Assembly (NCBI GenBank): GCA_946887075.1 | Contig: CAMPKA010000004.1 | Span: 62,001 to 126,000, forward strand | Direction: 5' to 3' | Source: an uncultured Salinimicrobium sp. | GTDB lineage: Bacteria; Bacteroidota; Bacteroidia; Flavobacteriales; Flavobacteriaceae | Length of the DNA stretch: 64,000 nucleotides | Shown here: piece by piece, positions 33,267 through 42,524 of the stretch | How positions within the stretch are numbered: position 1 is the first letter of the stretch | Layout: every line of letters starts with the position of its first letter | Position numbers and translations under genes: made by a program | The notes under the pieces: model-generated | The model's database searches: none | Seen by the model: only the letters and a program-made list of their open reading frames with translations | What the model was told of the DNA's origin: nothing

Positions 33267-33533
33267 ATGACCTCCGAAGAGCTAGAGCATGAATTCAAGG
33301 CGGCCTGTCTGAAGGCGAGCCACACCTCGAGAAAATTACCTCCTGACCTTATGTTGATGCTGTACGCCTATTACAAACAGGCTACTGAAACTGAAGGCAG
33401 GTATATCCCATCGGGAGAGGATGACATCAGAAATGCTTTTAAACTGAACGCATTGCTACAGGTAAAAGGGATCACTCCCAACAAAGCCAAGAGAAAGTAT
33501 ATACAGCTGGTGCAAAAATATATTCTCGACTAG
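33267..33533 (+). CDS. Acyl-CoA-binding protein
   Basis: An 88-aa four-helix acyl-CoA-binding protein, a family common in eukaryotes and found in only some bacteria. It shows EFKAACLKASHTSRKLPPD (about 6-24), LMLYAYYKQATET (helix 2), and the variable A-loop before the C-terminal helix AKRKYIQLVQKYILD. The usual KW.AW element is replaced by an FKLNALLQVKGITP stretch. The frame begins with GTG at 33243, but the ATG at 33267 fits the family start. It follows psd by 24 bases, in line with a role in delivering acyl-CoA near phospholipid or fatty-acid metabolism, which is an inference. Confidence 0.88.
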   Translation: MTSEELEHEFKAACLKASHTSRKLPPDLMLMLYAYYKQATETEGRYIPSGEDDIRNAFKLNALLQVKGITPNKAKRKYIQLVQKYILD

Positions 33534-33540
33534 ACTCTCC

Positions 33541-36177
33541 CTATCCTTCCAAAGCTTTCAGGCTCGCGGAAATCGTCTCTATTTTGGACAATGCGTCTGC
33601 CTTTTTCTGCTGTTCAAGAGCTACCACCTGGGGGGGAGCATTAGACACGAACCGCTCATTGGAGAGTTTCTTTTCTACAGCACTGAGGAAACCGCGAGCA
33701 TACGCAAGCTCTTCCTGAAGCTTGGCCTTTTCTGATTCGATGTCGATCGTTCCATCATCGAATGGGATGAAGTACTCATTTGCCCCTACCCTGAACGAAA
33801 CGGCACCATTGACCTGGTCCCTAACAAAATCGAGTTCGGAGATATTCCCGAGTTTCCGGATGACAGGATCGAACACATAAGAGGTTGCTTCATTGCTCAG
33901 TACCGAAAGCCTGAGCGGATCCCTGTTCGGAATGCCCTTCTCCTTCCTGATAGCCCTTATTCCGGATATTACCTCCGAGGCAATGGCAAAATCGTCGATC
34001 ATTCCCTGGTCGTATGGAACCGAAACCGGCCATGTGGAGACGATCAGGGCTTCCCCCGCAGATCGCTTCCGGATATTCTGCCAGATTTCCTCAGAAATGA
34101 ACGGTACAAAAGGATGCAGCAGTTTCAGGTTAGCTTCCAAAATAGCAACAACGGCCTCAAAGGTCCTGCGATCCATCTTGTCCTGGTAACCGGGTTTCAC
34201 CATCTCAAGAAACCAGGAGCAGTAGTCGTCCCATATCAGTCGATATGTGGCCATCAGGGCTTCGCTAATGCGATATTTGGAGTAAAGCTCCTCAATATCC
34301 TGGAGTGCCTGCTGAAACTTTGCCCGATACCAGTCGATCGCAATTCTTGCTGTTTCAGGCTGGTCGGCGGTGTCGGAAAGTTCCCAGGTGTTGATCAGTT
34401 TATAGGAATTCCAGATCTTGTTAACAAAGGCGCTTCCCTGCTTACAAAGGTCCTCATCAAACATGAGATCGTTTCCTGCCGGGGAACTCAGGAGCATGCC
34501 TACCCGTACCCCGTCAGCACCGTATCGCTCCATCAACTCTATAGGGTCAGGGGAATTCCCGAGGGACTTGGACATCTTACGACGCTGTTTATCCCTAACA
34601 ATGCCGGTCAGGTATACATTCCGGAAAGGTTTTTCACCCCTGTACTCGTAACCGGCAATGATCATCCTGGCAACCCAGAAGAACAATATTTCAGGCGCGG
34701 TCACCAGATCATTGGTAGGATAATAATACCTGATCTCCTCGTTGTCAGGTTCCAGAATTCCATTGAAAACACTCATCGGCCATAACCAGGAGGAGAACCA
34801 GGTATCCAGCGCATCCTGATCCTGGGTAAGGTCCTTTTCCGTTAGGGAATCATTACCGGTCTTGGTTCTGGCAAGGGAAACAGCTTCCTCCGGGGTCTCA
34901 GCAACAACGTAGTCTTCCCTTCCGCTTCCATAGTAATAAGCGGGAATTCTATGCCCCCATATAAGCTGTCTGCTGATATTCCAGTCCCGAACGTTTTCCA
35001 TCCAATGTCTGTAAGTGCTGATAAATTTTTCGGGCAAGAGCCTCACTTCCTTTTCCAACACAGCATCCAGGGCTGGCTGAGCCAGCTGCTTCATCCTTAA
35101 GAACCATTGATCGCTTAGCCTGGGTTCTATTACCGCACCGGTACGCTCACTGGTACCGATCTTGTTGAGGTGATTCTCAGTGGCAACGATGATATTCTTC
35201 TCCTCGAGCTCTCTTACCATGCGTTTTCTGGCCTCGAACCGATCCAGGCCCTCATACTCCAATCCAAATGCATTGAGGGTGGCATCATCATTAAAGATGT
35301 CAATTACTTCAAGATTGTGTCTGTCGCCAAGAATTTTATCATTCTCGTCATGGGCCGGCGTAACCTTTAAGCATCCAGTACCGAACTCCATATCCACATA
35401 GTCATCCTCAATAATGGGAATCACCCTTCCGCATAGTGGGACCACCGCGCGCTTTCCACGCAGGTGATCAAATCGGCTGTCCTCCGGATGAATACAAATA
35501 GCGGTATCCCCCAGTATTGTTTCGGGCCGGGTAGTGGCTATGGTCAGGGTATCTGACGATCCCTCGATACGGTACTTGAGGTAATACAGCTTTCCCTGCT
35601 GCTCTTTATAGATCACCTCCTCATCCGACAAAGTAGTCTTTGCCTGCGGATCCCAGTTGACCATGCGGTGCCCTCTGTAGATATGTCCTTTATTGTAGAG
35701 GTCGACAAAAACGCGGATCACAGAGGCTGAAAGGTCATCGTCCATGGTAAATTTTGTGCGTTGCCAGTCGCAGGAGGCCCCAAGTTTTTTTAGTTGCTCC
35801 AGAATTATTCCGCCGTGTTTCCTGGTCCATTCCCAGGCGTGATCCAGGAATTCCTCCCGTGAAAGGTCCTTTTTGTCTATGCCTTCTGCTTTCAACTTGG
35901 CCACAACCTTCGCCTCTGTAGCAATGGAGGCATGATCCGTTCCGGGCACCCAGCACGCATTATATCCCTTTAACCTGGCCATCCGTACCAGCACATCCTG
36001 AATCGTATTGTTGAGCATATGGCCCATATGAAGAACTCCGGTCACATTTGGAGGAGGTATGACGATGGTGTACGGCTCCCGCTCATCGACTTCAGAATGA
36101 AAAAAATCCTGTTCCATCCAGTAGTCATACCACTTCTTCTCTACTTCCTTTGGGTTGTAATGTGACGCTGTAGACAT
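33541..36177 (-). CDS. valS: Valyl-tRNA synthetase
   Basis: Charges tRNA-Val and edits mischarged Thr. The 878-aa class I synthetase has the HIGH signature in [14 protein letters not shown] (about 42-55), the CP1 editing domain (about 200-360; [15 protein letters not shown]), the KMSKS loop [12 protein letters not shown] (about 538-549), the anticodon domain, and a C-terminal coiled coil (about 815-878; [16 protein letters not shown]) that is typical for ValS. It is monocistronic, with a -7 box at 36206 and a tail-to-tail gap of 7 bases to the acyl-CoA-binding protein gene. Confidence 0.97.
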   Translation of the reverse strand: MSTASHYNPKEVEKKWYDYWMEQDFFHSEVDEREPYTIVIPPPNVTGVLHMGHMLNNTIQDVLVRMARLKGYNACWVPGTDHASIATEAKVVAKLKAEGIDKKDLSREEFLDHAWEWTRKHGGIILEQLKKLGASCDWQRTKFTMDDDLSASVIRVFVDLYNKGHIYRGHRMVNWDPQAKTTLSDEEVIYKEQQGKLYYLKYRIEGSSDTLTIATTRPETILGDTAICIHPEDSRFDHLRGKRAVVPLCGRVIPIIEDDYVDMEFGTGCLKVTPAHDENDKILGDRHNLEVIDIFNDDATLNAFGLEYEGLDRFEARKRMVRELEEKNIIVATENHLNKIGTSERTGAVIEPRLSDQWFLRMKQLAQPALDAVLEKEVRLLPEKFISTYRHWMENVRDWNISRQLIWGHRIPAYYYGSGREDYVVAETPEEAVSLARTKTGNDSLTEKDLTQDQDALDTWFSSWLWPMSVFNGILEPDNEEIRYYYPTNDLVTAPEILFFWVARMIIAGYEYRGEKPFRNVYLTGIVRDKQRRKMSKSLGNSPDPIELMERYGADGVRVGMLLSSPAGNDLMFDEDLCKQGSAFVNKIWNSYKLINTWELSDTADQPETARIAIDWYRAKFQQALQDIEELYSKYRISEALMATYRLIWDDYCSWFLEMVKPGYQDKMDRRTFEAVVAILEANLKLLHPFVPFISEEIWQNIRKRSAGEALIVSTWPVSVPYDQGMIDDFAIASEVISGIRAIRKEKGIPNRDPLRLSVLSNEATSYVFDPVIRKLGNISELDFVRDQVNGAVSFRVGANEYFIPFDDGTIDIESEKAKLQEELAYARGFLSAVEKKLSNERFVSNAPPQVVALEQQKKADALSKIETISASLKALEG

Positions 36178-36205
36178 AGTTTGGTGCGGTTTTTGGAATA
36201 TCAGG

Positions 36206-36213
36206 CAAAAGTA
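36206..36213 (-). promoter_or_regulatory. -7 element for valS
   Basis: The minus strand reads TACTTTTG, a full match, 28 bases upstream of the valS ATG. TTTG on the same strand lies 24 bases further upstream (36238-36241), slightly beyond the common spacing. Confidence 0.52.
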
Positions 36214-36308
36214 ATTATAACTTCAGGATTGGAAAAGCAAAGGGGATTAAATTGCCCCGCATTGAGAAGAAAACAGTATATTTACAGTTCTGACAAAACC
36301 AGGAAACC

Positions 36309-36692
36309 ATGAAAAAATTTATTGCAATTGCTATGTTTGTACTGGCAGGTTTTACAGTACAGGCCCAGGAAACAGCGAAGATCGAATTTAAGAGTGAGGT
36401 CATCGATTACGGGAAAATTGCCCGGGGAAGTGACGGAGTGAGGATATTTGAATTTACCAATACCGGCACTTTGCCGTTGGTCATCACCGATGTGACCTCC
36501 AGCTGCGGGTGTACCATTCCAGAAAAACCTGAAGACCCTATCCTTCCGGGAAAAACCGGCGAGATCAAAGTAAAGTATGACACCAACCGAGTTGGTCCGA
36601 TCAGAAAAACGATCACGGTGTATTCCAATGCAGATGTTCCCGCGAAATCCATCAAAATCAAGGGAGAGGTCTTACCAGAAGAGACCAAGTAA
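36309..36692 (+). CDS. DUF1573 family secreted protein
   Basis: A 127-aa exported protein: signal peptide ending at FTVQAQE (about residue 22), then one Ig-like DUF1573 domain. The domain has the family pattern IDYGKIARGSDGVRIFEFTN, the TSSCGCTIPE element (about 61-70, a Cys-x-Cys pair) and a PGKTGEIKVKYDT strand. The family is abundant in Bacteroidota; its function is unknown to me, though the fold is like ASH/MSP adhesion domains. It stands alone, with a weak promoter box (TATATTTA at 36277-36284) and a terminator at 36714. Confidence 0.88.
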   Translation: MKKFIAIAMFVLAGFTVQAQETAKIEFKSEVIDYGKIARGSDGVRIFEFTNTGTLPLVITDVTSSCGCTIPEKPEDPILPGKTGEIKVKYDTNRVGPIRKTITVYSNADVPAKSIKIKGEVLPEETK

Positions 36693-36713
36693 TCCTCCCC
36701 GAACTGATAAAAG

Positions 36714-36742
36714 CCCCTCCCCTAATAGGTGAGGGGTTTTTT
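36714..36742 (+). terminator. Intrinsic terminator of the DUF1573 gene
   Basis: CCCCTCCCC and GGTGAGGGG form a 9-bp stem with one mismatch and loop TAATA, followed by six T. Confidence 0.88.
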
Positions 36743-36791
36743 GGTTAGCAAATCACTGAAAGAGTCGAACCCTCCAGGATCAGAGCCGGAC

Positions 36792-38108
36792 TCAGAGAAG
36801 TTTCTGTAGCCGAAATTCGAAGCGCATCAGTTTTCCATCCCGCAATACTTCAACCCGGATATCCTTGCCAGCCTCCGAAGAAAGTAAGGCAGTCAGCCCC
36901 TCGAGTTCAAATCTGAAGGCTTTTTTGCCGTTGACCTTTTGCACTACATCTCCTGGTTGTAAGCCCGCTATGTCTGCCGGGGATCCCTCCCTGATATTTA
37001 CAATGGTAAAGGAAGGTTGTAATTCAAAACCTTTGATGACCGTGGCAATAGGATTGATTTCCGTGTCTCCATAGTCATATAAGCGATTTGGTGTGAGTAC
37101 ATCCATAGTCTCCACTACCATGAACCCACTATGTTCAAGTACAATTCCGCTCATATCATAGTTAAAGGGATCATCAAAGTACCTGTTCTTCTTCATATAC
37201 ATCCAACCGTTCTTATAGTCAAAGATGAGATTAAATCTCCTCAGAACCTCCGAACCAATACTCCCGTCCCGGTTGGCGAACAGACGCAAACCTCTGATGG
37301 AAGTACTATCGGGAAACGATGTAAGCACTTCTTCCAGGGCAAATGGGCCGACCTCCAATTCTTCCACACGGGTGCGTTTTCCCCTAACGTCTCCCAGGAA
37401 ACCCAACCCCAGAAGATCCTCAAAAGCAGGTTCCGGTACAGGTATGTTTCCTTCGGTGTTGAAGAGCCACAGGGCGTCTCCCAGGCCATTATCTATCAAC
37501 AGGGTAGCCTCCAGGGTTTCGTCACTGACCTCCACCTCAGCCTTTATATAGGGCTTGTTATCGGAAAATTGCAATGGAATTCTTTTATAACGCTTCAGAT
37601 TTTTCTTGAAAGTCTCAGGATCATGAAGCCTGAGGAATTTTCGGGAATAATTGATCTCCACGATGAAATCTTCAAAAAGATCATAGCCAATAATTCCATG
37701 TACTGGCACACCAAGCCGAGGCGAGAAGTTGACCTTTTCATCAAAGATCAGGTACACCGTCAGGTCATCTGATACCGCCTTCCCTATGGAAATGGAATTA
37801 TTAAGGGACCTGTAGGCTTCAATATGTTTGTCCCCGCCCAATCCTCTTAGCCTGATCTTCTGAGCCTGCCGGAGTTCCATACTGTCCTCCTCGTTCAGAT
37901 TGAGTAGAACTGTGGTGCTTACCCCTGTATCCACCAAGAATGAAAGTTCGACATCATTGAGAGTGACGGGAATGATCACCAGGTTATTGACCAGCTTAAA
38001 AGGGATCCGGTCCCGCTTACGGCCATCTTCCAGATGAAAGGAATCCTGTGCCGGAGCAAAACCGCAGATGCTGATAAAAGCAAAGAAAAACAGGAGGGTC
38101 CTCGGCAT
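36792..38108 (-). CDS. Retropepsin-like aspartic protease with C-terminal PDZ domain
   Basis: A 438-aa exported protein: signal peptide (about 1-20), then two retropepsin-like lobes. The first has the active-site motif FLVDTGVSTTVL (about 57-68) and the HGIIGYDLFEDF flap-like segment (about 136-147). The second has DNG in LLIDNGLGDALW (about 203-214), where the usual Thr/Ser is replaced. A PDZ domain spans about 340-435, with IREGSPADIAGLQPGDVVQKVNG. This matches the aspartyl protease/PDZ family common in Bacteroidota. Cellular location is probably periplasmic. It is monocistronic; substrate unknown. Confidence 0.85.
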   Translation of the reverse strand: MPRTLLFFFAFISICGFAPAQDSFHLEDGRKRDRIPFKLVNNLVIIPVTLNDVELSFLVDTGVSTTVLLNLNEEDSMELRQAQKIRLRGLGGDKHIEAYRSLNNSISIGKAVSDDLTVYLIFDEKVNFSPRLGVPVHGIIGYDLFEDFIVEINYSRKFLRLHDPETFKKNLKRYKRIPLQFSDNKPYIKAEVEVSDETLEATLLIDNGLGDALWLFNTEGNIPVPEPAFEDLLGLGFLGDVRGKRTRVEELEVGPFALEEVLTSFPDSTSIRGLRLFANRDGSIGSEVLRRFNLIFDYKNGWMYMKKNRYFDDPFNYDMSGIVLEHSGFMVVETMDVLTPNRLYDYGDTEINPIATVIKGFELQPSFTIVNIREGSPADIAGLQPGDVVQKVNGKKAFRFELEGLTALLSSEAGKDIRVEVLRDGKLMRFEFRLQKLL

Positions 38109-38196
38109 AACAGGTCATTTTGTAGGATAAAAATTACGAAAATTATCGACTCGTAAGATTAATATTTCGGAACTTTGCAAGCCAATAAATCGTATT

Positions 38197-39387
38197 ATGC
38201 CAAATATTTCCCACAAAGGTCAGGCCATGCCTGAATCTCCTATAAGAAAGCTTGTTCCGTTTGCAGAAGCGGCCATAAAGGAAGGAAAAAAAATTTACCA
38301 GTTGAACATTGGCCAGCCGGACATCAAAACTCCGGAAAAGGCGCTGAATGCTGTTAAAGGTAATGACATTGAAGTATTAAGCTACAGCCATTCTGCCGGG
38401 TTTGAAAGCTACCGTAACAAACTTGCAGGCTACTACAGGAAACACGACATCGATCTCTCTGCCAGCGATCTTGTCATTACCACCGGTGGCTCAGAGGCTT
38501 TGCTTTTTGCTATGGGTTCGATTTGCGACGCGGGAGATGAAGTCATCATACCGGAACCTTTCTATGCGAATTACAATGGTTTTGCCACAGCATCAGGGGT
38601 AAGGGTGGTTCCTGTGGAATCCAGGATCGAGGAGAATTTTGCCTTGCCTCCGATTTCGGATTTCGAAAAGCTCATCTCACCAAAAACCAAGGCCATCCTG
38701 ATCTGCAATCCCGGAAATCCGACAGGCTATCTGTATACGAAGGAAGAGATCGAGCAGTTGGCTGCCATCGCCAAAAAACATGATCTATTCCTGATTGCTG
38801 ACGAGGTCTACCGGGAGTTCGCTTACGACGGGGCCCGGCACCATTCCATAATGAGCATTCCGGGACTTGAGAAACATGCGGTCATGATCGATTCGGTTTC
38901 CAAGAGATATAGCATGTGCGGCGCCAGGATCGGTTGCCTTGCCTCGAAGAATCCGGAAGTAATCTCCACTGCGATGAAATTTGCGCAAGCCCGATTAAGC
39001 CCTCCCACCTTTGCCCAGATCGCCGCTGAAGCAGCTATTGATACTCCTGAAGGGTATTTCGAAGAGGTGATCAGGGAATACACCAAAAGGCGTGATATCC
39101 TTGTTGAAGGTCTCCAGCGTATTGACGGGGTAAGTGTCGCCAAGCCCAGAGGGGCTTTTTACTGTATCGCAGCACTCCCAGTGAGGGATGCGGAGGATTT
39201 CGCAAAGTGGCTTCTTCAGGATTTTGATCTCGATAAGGAGACCGTAATGGTGGCTCCGGCTGCGGGTTTTTATTCCACCCCGGGTTCTGGACTCAACCAG
39301 GTCCGTATCGCATATGTCCTCAAGGAAGAAGATCTTCGAAGGTCGATCCAGATCCTCCAGGCAGCTCTGAAGGCATATAAAGGTTGA
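38197..39387 (+). CDS. Class I/II PLP-dependent aminotransferase (aspartate aminotransferase-like)
   Basis: A 396-aa aminotransferase. The PLP lysine is in DSVSKRYSMCGARIG (about 230-244), the phosphate/ring contacts are NPGNPTG (about 170-176) and DEVYREF, and the substrate Arg is in QVRIAYV near the C-terminus (about 369). The N-terminus PESPIRKLVPFAEAA resembles type I-beta aspartate/aromatic aminotransferases. The donor could be aspartate or an aromatic amino acid and cannot be settled here. murB follows 4 bases later, so the two are likely co-transcribed. Confidence 0.9.
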   Translation: MPNISHKGQAMPESPIRKLVPFAEAAIKEGKKIYQLNIGQPDIKTPEKALNAVKGNDIEVLSYSHSAGFESYRNKLAGYYRKHDIDLSASDLVITTGGSEALLFAMGSICDAGDEVIIPEPFYANYNGFATASGVRVVPVESRIEENFALPPISDFEKLISPKTKAILICNPGNPTGYLYTKEEIEQLAAIAKKHDLFLIADEVYREFAYDGARHHSIMSIPGLEKHAVMIDSVSKRYSMCGARIGCLASKNPEVISTAMKFAQARLSPPTFAQIAAEAAIDTPEGYFEEVIREYTKRRDILVEGLQRIDGVSVAKPRGAFYCIAALPVRDAEDFAKWLLQDFDLDKETVMVAPAAGFYSTPGSGLNQVRIAYVLKEEDLRRSIQILQAALKAYKG

Positions 39388-39391
39388 TCAG

Positions 39392-40402
39392 ATGTTGTCA
39401 AACCATCCATTAGGTCGGTACAACACCTTTGGGATAAATGCAGTTGCCCGGCGATTCACCATTGCGCGCAGCATTGAAGACCTCGAAGAAATTCTGAAGA
39501 ATCACGACCCTGAAGATCTTCTGGTGATCGGTGGAGGGAGTAATTTGCTCCTGACGACAAACGTCATTGAAAAGACGGTGGTTCTAATCGACCTAAAAGG
39601 AATTGAATTTCGGGAGGAATCAGATAAGCATGTCCGGGTGAAAGCCATGGCTGGGGAGAACTGGCATGATTTTGTTCAGAATTGTGTGCAACATGACTAC
39701 GGCGGTCTGGAGAACCTTTCCCTTATCCCGGGAAAGGTCGGTGCGGCACCCATACAGAACATCGGGGCCTATGGTGTGGAACTCAAGGACAGGTTTGTCA
39801 GTTGCTCAGCGATTGACAGAAAGACGCTGGAGCATAAAAGTTTTACCAGGGAAGCCTGTGAATTTGGCTACCGCGACTCCTTCTTCAAGAAAGCGGGTAA
39901 GGACAGGTATATCATCACTTCAGTAACTTTCCGACTCACCAGAAAGGAGCACGAGCTCAATACCTCCTATGGGGCGATTGAGAACCTGCTTCAGGAAAGA
40001 GGGATTCGCGAACCGGGGATCAGACATATTGCCCAGGCCGTAATAGATATTCGGAAGTCCAAACTTCCCGATCCCGATCAGCTCGGCAACTCAGGTAGCT
40101 TTTTCAAAAATCCACATATCTCCCAGGAGAAACTAAGGAGCCTTGAGGAGGATTTCCCAGATATCCCGCATTACTACATCAACGATACTGAAGTCAAAGT
40201 CCCGGCTGGATGGTTGATAGAAAAAGGCGGGTGCAAAGCCTTCCGGCAAGGCGACGCAGGCGTTTATCCCAAACAGGCTCTGGTGCTGGTCAACTATGGG
40301 AATGCCAGTGGAGAAGACCTGCTCCTGCTGGCCAGGAGGATTCAGGATCGCGTGCAGGAGAAGTTCGGGATATCCATTGAACCCGAGGTTAATATTCTCT
40401 GA
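39392..40402 (+). CDS. murB: UDP-N-acetylmuramate dehydrogenase
   Basis: FAD/NADPH enzyme that reduces UDP-GlcNAc-enolpyruvate to UDP-MurNAc in peptidoglycan synthesis. The 336-aa type I MurB shows LVIGGGSNLLLT (about 46-57) in the FAD site, LSLIPGKVGAAPIQNIGAYG (about 109-128), the catalytic Ser in NSGSFFKNP (about 229-237), and the C-terminal PAGWLIEKGGCKAFRQGDAG with a final Glu in IEPEVNIL. Length and motifs are complete. It forms a pair with the upstream aminotransferase gene, which is not a known cell-wall partner. Confidence 0.95.
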   Translation: MLSNHPLGRYNTFGINAVARRFTIARSIEDLEEILKNHDPEDLLVIGGGSNLLLTTNVIEKTVVLIDLKGIEFREESDKHVRVKAMAGENWHDFVQNCVQHDYGGLENLSLIPGKVGAAPIQNIGAYGVELKDRFVSCSAIDRKTLEHKSFTREACEFGYRDSFFKKAGKDRYIITSVTFRLTRKEHELNTSYGAIENLLQERGIREPGIRHIAQAVIDIRKSKLPDPDQLGNSGSFFKNPHISQEKLRSLEEDFPDIPHYYINDTEVKVPAGWLIEKGGCKAFRQGDAGVYPKQALVLVNYGNASGEDLLLLARRIQDRVQEKFGISIEPEVNIL

Positions 40403-40407
40403 TTCAG

Positions 40408-41013
40408 TTATTCCTCCTCGGTGACGACCACTTCCGTCTCAATGGTGTCAGGCAACAGTACACCGTCTATGATATACACCATTCCATTGGGGCCTTGCAA
40501 GGAATCCACAACTCTAGCCTCTTCTCCAGCTCCACCTTTGAGCAGGAGATTCCCCTCCGCAAGAGCAAAAGTGATTTCCTCTCCCTGTAGCGTCTCCAGT
40601 TGAATGGAATCCTGTCGCTTTCTGATCTCTTCCTGCAAGTTGGTTATTCCACCGGTTTTTACGAGGTGATAGGCCACCACATCATCTGCGTTTGCCTCTA
40701 TCAGCTCTTTACCATGATCCTGATAAATCTGGCTATAGGCCGTGTTGTTCGGAGCGAACACCGTGAATTCCGGATCTACTTCGGCCAGTGTATCCTCGAC
40801 ATTCCATGCATTGAGCGCTACGGCGAAGGTACCCAGATCAGGATCCCCTTCCACCGCATCCAATAGCTCACGGACACTGGAGGTATCTTCCTCCTGTAGC
40901 TGCCCCTCCTCTAACTCAGTTATGGGTTCTGCCTCGAGCTCACGCCCCTGATCCTTGCAGCCGGAAAATATTCCTAAGACCATCAGGATTCCTAACAAGA
41001 TTCTTCCATCCAT
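40408..41013 (-). CDS. Fasciclin (FAS1) domain lipoprotein
   Basis: A 201-aa protein with a lipoprotein signal (lipobox GIFSGC, Cys19) and one FAS1 domain at about 65-195, containing FAVALNAWNVEDTL, the H1-like FTVFAPNNTAYSQ box and the H2-like NGMVYIIDGVLLPD. A Glu-rich linker follows the signal. FAS1 domains act in cell adhesion or matrix binding. The acidic tail ETEVVVTEEE ends the protein. It is monocistronic, with its stop 5 bases from the murB stop. Confidence 0.88.
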   Translation of the reverse strand: MDGRILLGILMVLGIFSGCKDQGRELEAEPITELEEGQLQEEDTSSVRELLDAVEGDPDLGTFAVALNAWNVEDTLAEVDPEFTVFAPNNTAYSQIYQDHGKELIEANADDVVAYHLVKTGGITNLQEEIRKRQDSIQLETLQGEEITFALAEGNLLLKGGAGEEARVVDSLQGPNGMVYIIDGVLLPDTIETEVVVTEEE

Positions 41014-41188
41014 AATGTATCGATTTTTATTTCTATGATCAAATTAAGGAATCTTAGGGGGACATGAAGAATCCTATCCTATAATCCTTCGTTAAAAATC
41101 GGGAACAGGCATGTTTTTTGTCGAGAAAAGGACAGATAAACGGATTAGGTTTTTCATCAAAATACGCGCTCCCCTGATCTGAATTTTT

Positions 41189-41196
41189 TACTTTTG
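41189..41196 (+). promoter_or_regulatory. -7 element for the small Cys-rich membrane protein/GT2/sigma genes
   Basis: TACTTTTG fully matches TAnnTTTG, only 14 bases before the ATG at 41211, so the leader would be under about 10 bases. A -33 box is not evident. Confidence 0.5.
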
Positions 41197-41210
41197 CATA
41201 AATAACAGCT

Positions 41211-41417
41211 ATGAAGCTCTTAATCATCACCCTCATACTCTTAGGTCTTGCTGTAGCCGGGATCGCCATTAAGATCTGGGCCAAAAAAGACGGCAAGTTC
41301 AGCGGGACCTGTGCGAGTCAGAATCCTTATCTGAATAAAGAAGGAGAATCCTGCAGTTACTGTGGCAGAACCCCCGACCAAATCGGAAGTTGTGACGAAC
41401 CTCAGCATGCCCGGTAA
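41211..41417 (+). CDS. Small Cys-rich single-pass membrane protein
   Basis: A 68-aa protein. One N-terminal hydrophobic helix (residues 3-23) is followed by KKDGKFSGTCASQNP and a short region with five cysteines in all (C33, then ESCSYCG and GSCDE), which resembles a small metal-binding or disulfide knuckle. The name or function is not known to me, though similar proteins labelled membrane or secreted protein seem common in Flavobacteriaceae. It lies 6 bases before the GT2 gene, and its promoter box likely serves both. The helix could be a signal anchor placing the Cys region on the outer side. Confidence 0.72.
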   Translation: MKLLIITLILLGLAVAGIAIKIWAKKDGKFSGTCASQNPYLNKEGESCSYCGRTPDQIGSCDEPQHAR

Positions 41418-41423
41418 AATCAC

Positions 41424-42524
41424 ATGCTGCTTATCCTCCTTCTCTTTTCGGTTATAGCAGGAATCAATCTCTGTTACTATTTAGGTTTTCTGAGATTTGC
41501 CTTAGCGCGGTCTTCGAAATCCGATCCGGGAAAGAATCTTCCCGTTTCGGTCATCATATGTGCCAAGAACGAGGCTGAGAATCTCAAGAGCTTTTTGCCG
41601 GCCGTACTCGACCAGAATCATCCAGATTTCGAGGTGGTGGTGATTAACGATGCCTCCAGTGATGAAACCTTAGAGGTGATCGAAGCCTTCATGACACTCG
41701 ATCCGAGGGTAAAGCTTGTAGATGTGCAGAACAACGAAGCCTTCTGGGCTAATAAAAAATATGCCCTGACCTTGGGGATCAAGAAGGCAAAGAAGCCTTT
41801 TCTGCTATTTACAGATGCTGACTGCAAGCCGGCATCTGACAGGTGGCTCCAGGAAATGACCAGCGCCTTCGAGGCAAACAAGAGCATCGTTTTGGGATAT
41901 GGGGGATACTTTGCCGCACCGAATTCGCCCCTGAACAAGGCGATTCGCTTTGAAACCCTTTTCACGGCCATCCAGTATTTTTCCTTCGCATCCTGGGGAA
42001 TGCCCTATATGGGGGTGGGAAGAAATCTGGCCTATACAGCTGAAGAGTTCTACAGACAGAACGGCTTTGCCTCCCACCTGCATATCAGAGCAGGGGACGA
42101 TGATCTTTTTGTCAATCGGGCTGCCAGCGGCGATAATATCGGCATGTGCTTTTCGGATACGGCGATCACCCGGAGTATCCCAAAACAGGATCTAAAGAGC
42201 TGGTTCATTCAGAAGAGAAGACATGTCTCGATTGCTTCCCACTACAAGAAGCGACACCGCGTATTGCTCGGGCTCTTTTTCCTCTCCCAATTCTTTTTCT
42301 GGATCCTGCTGATAACCCTGCTGTTCTCTGCTTTCTGGGAGCTGGCTTTGGGTGTCCTGGCACTCCGCTGGATCATCCAGGGACTGGTATTTTACCGCTC
42401 CGGCCAAAAGTTTCAGGAGACAGACCTTTTCTGGATATTCCCATTTCTGGAGTTCTTCCTTATCTGGTTTCAATTGGCTATATTTATTGCTAATCTATTC
42501 TCAAGACCCATTCATTGGAAATAA
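41424..42524 (+). CDS. Family 2 glycosyltransferase, membrane-bound
   Basis: A 366-aa protein with an N-terminal membrane helix (1-20), a GT-A catalytic domain (about 38-265) and two or three C-terminal helices (about 285-360). Catalytic motifs are NDASSDET, the metal-binding FTDADCKP (about 131-138), AGDDDLFVNRAA (about 223-234) and the QxxRRH-type FIQKRRHVS (about 262-270) seen in processive or hydrophobic-acceptor GT2 enzymes. Sugar and acceptor are unknown. The sigma-factor gene overlaps its end by 10 bases. It is not near the export module at 57-63 kb. Confidence 0.87.
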   Translation: MLLILLLFSVIAGINLCYYLGFLRFALARSSKSDPGKNLPVSVIICAKNEAENLKSFLPAVLDQNHPDFEVVVINDASSDETLEVIEAFMTLDPRVKLVDVQNNEAFWANKKYALTLGIKKAKKPFLLFTDADCKPASDRWLQEMTSAFEANKSIVLGYGGYFAAPNSPLNKAIRFETLFTAIQYFSFASWGMPYMGVGRNLAYTAEEFYRQNGFASHLHIRAGDDDLFVNRAASGDNIGMCFSDTAITRSIPKQDLKSWFIQKRRHVSIASHYKKRHRVLLGLFFLSQFFFWILLITLLFSAFWELALGVLALRWIIQGLVFYRSGQKFQETDLFWIFPFLEFFLIWFQLAIFIANLFSRPIHWK

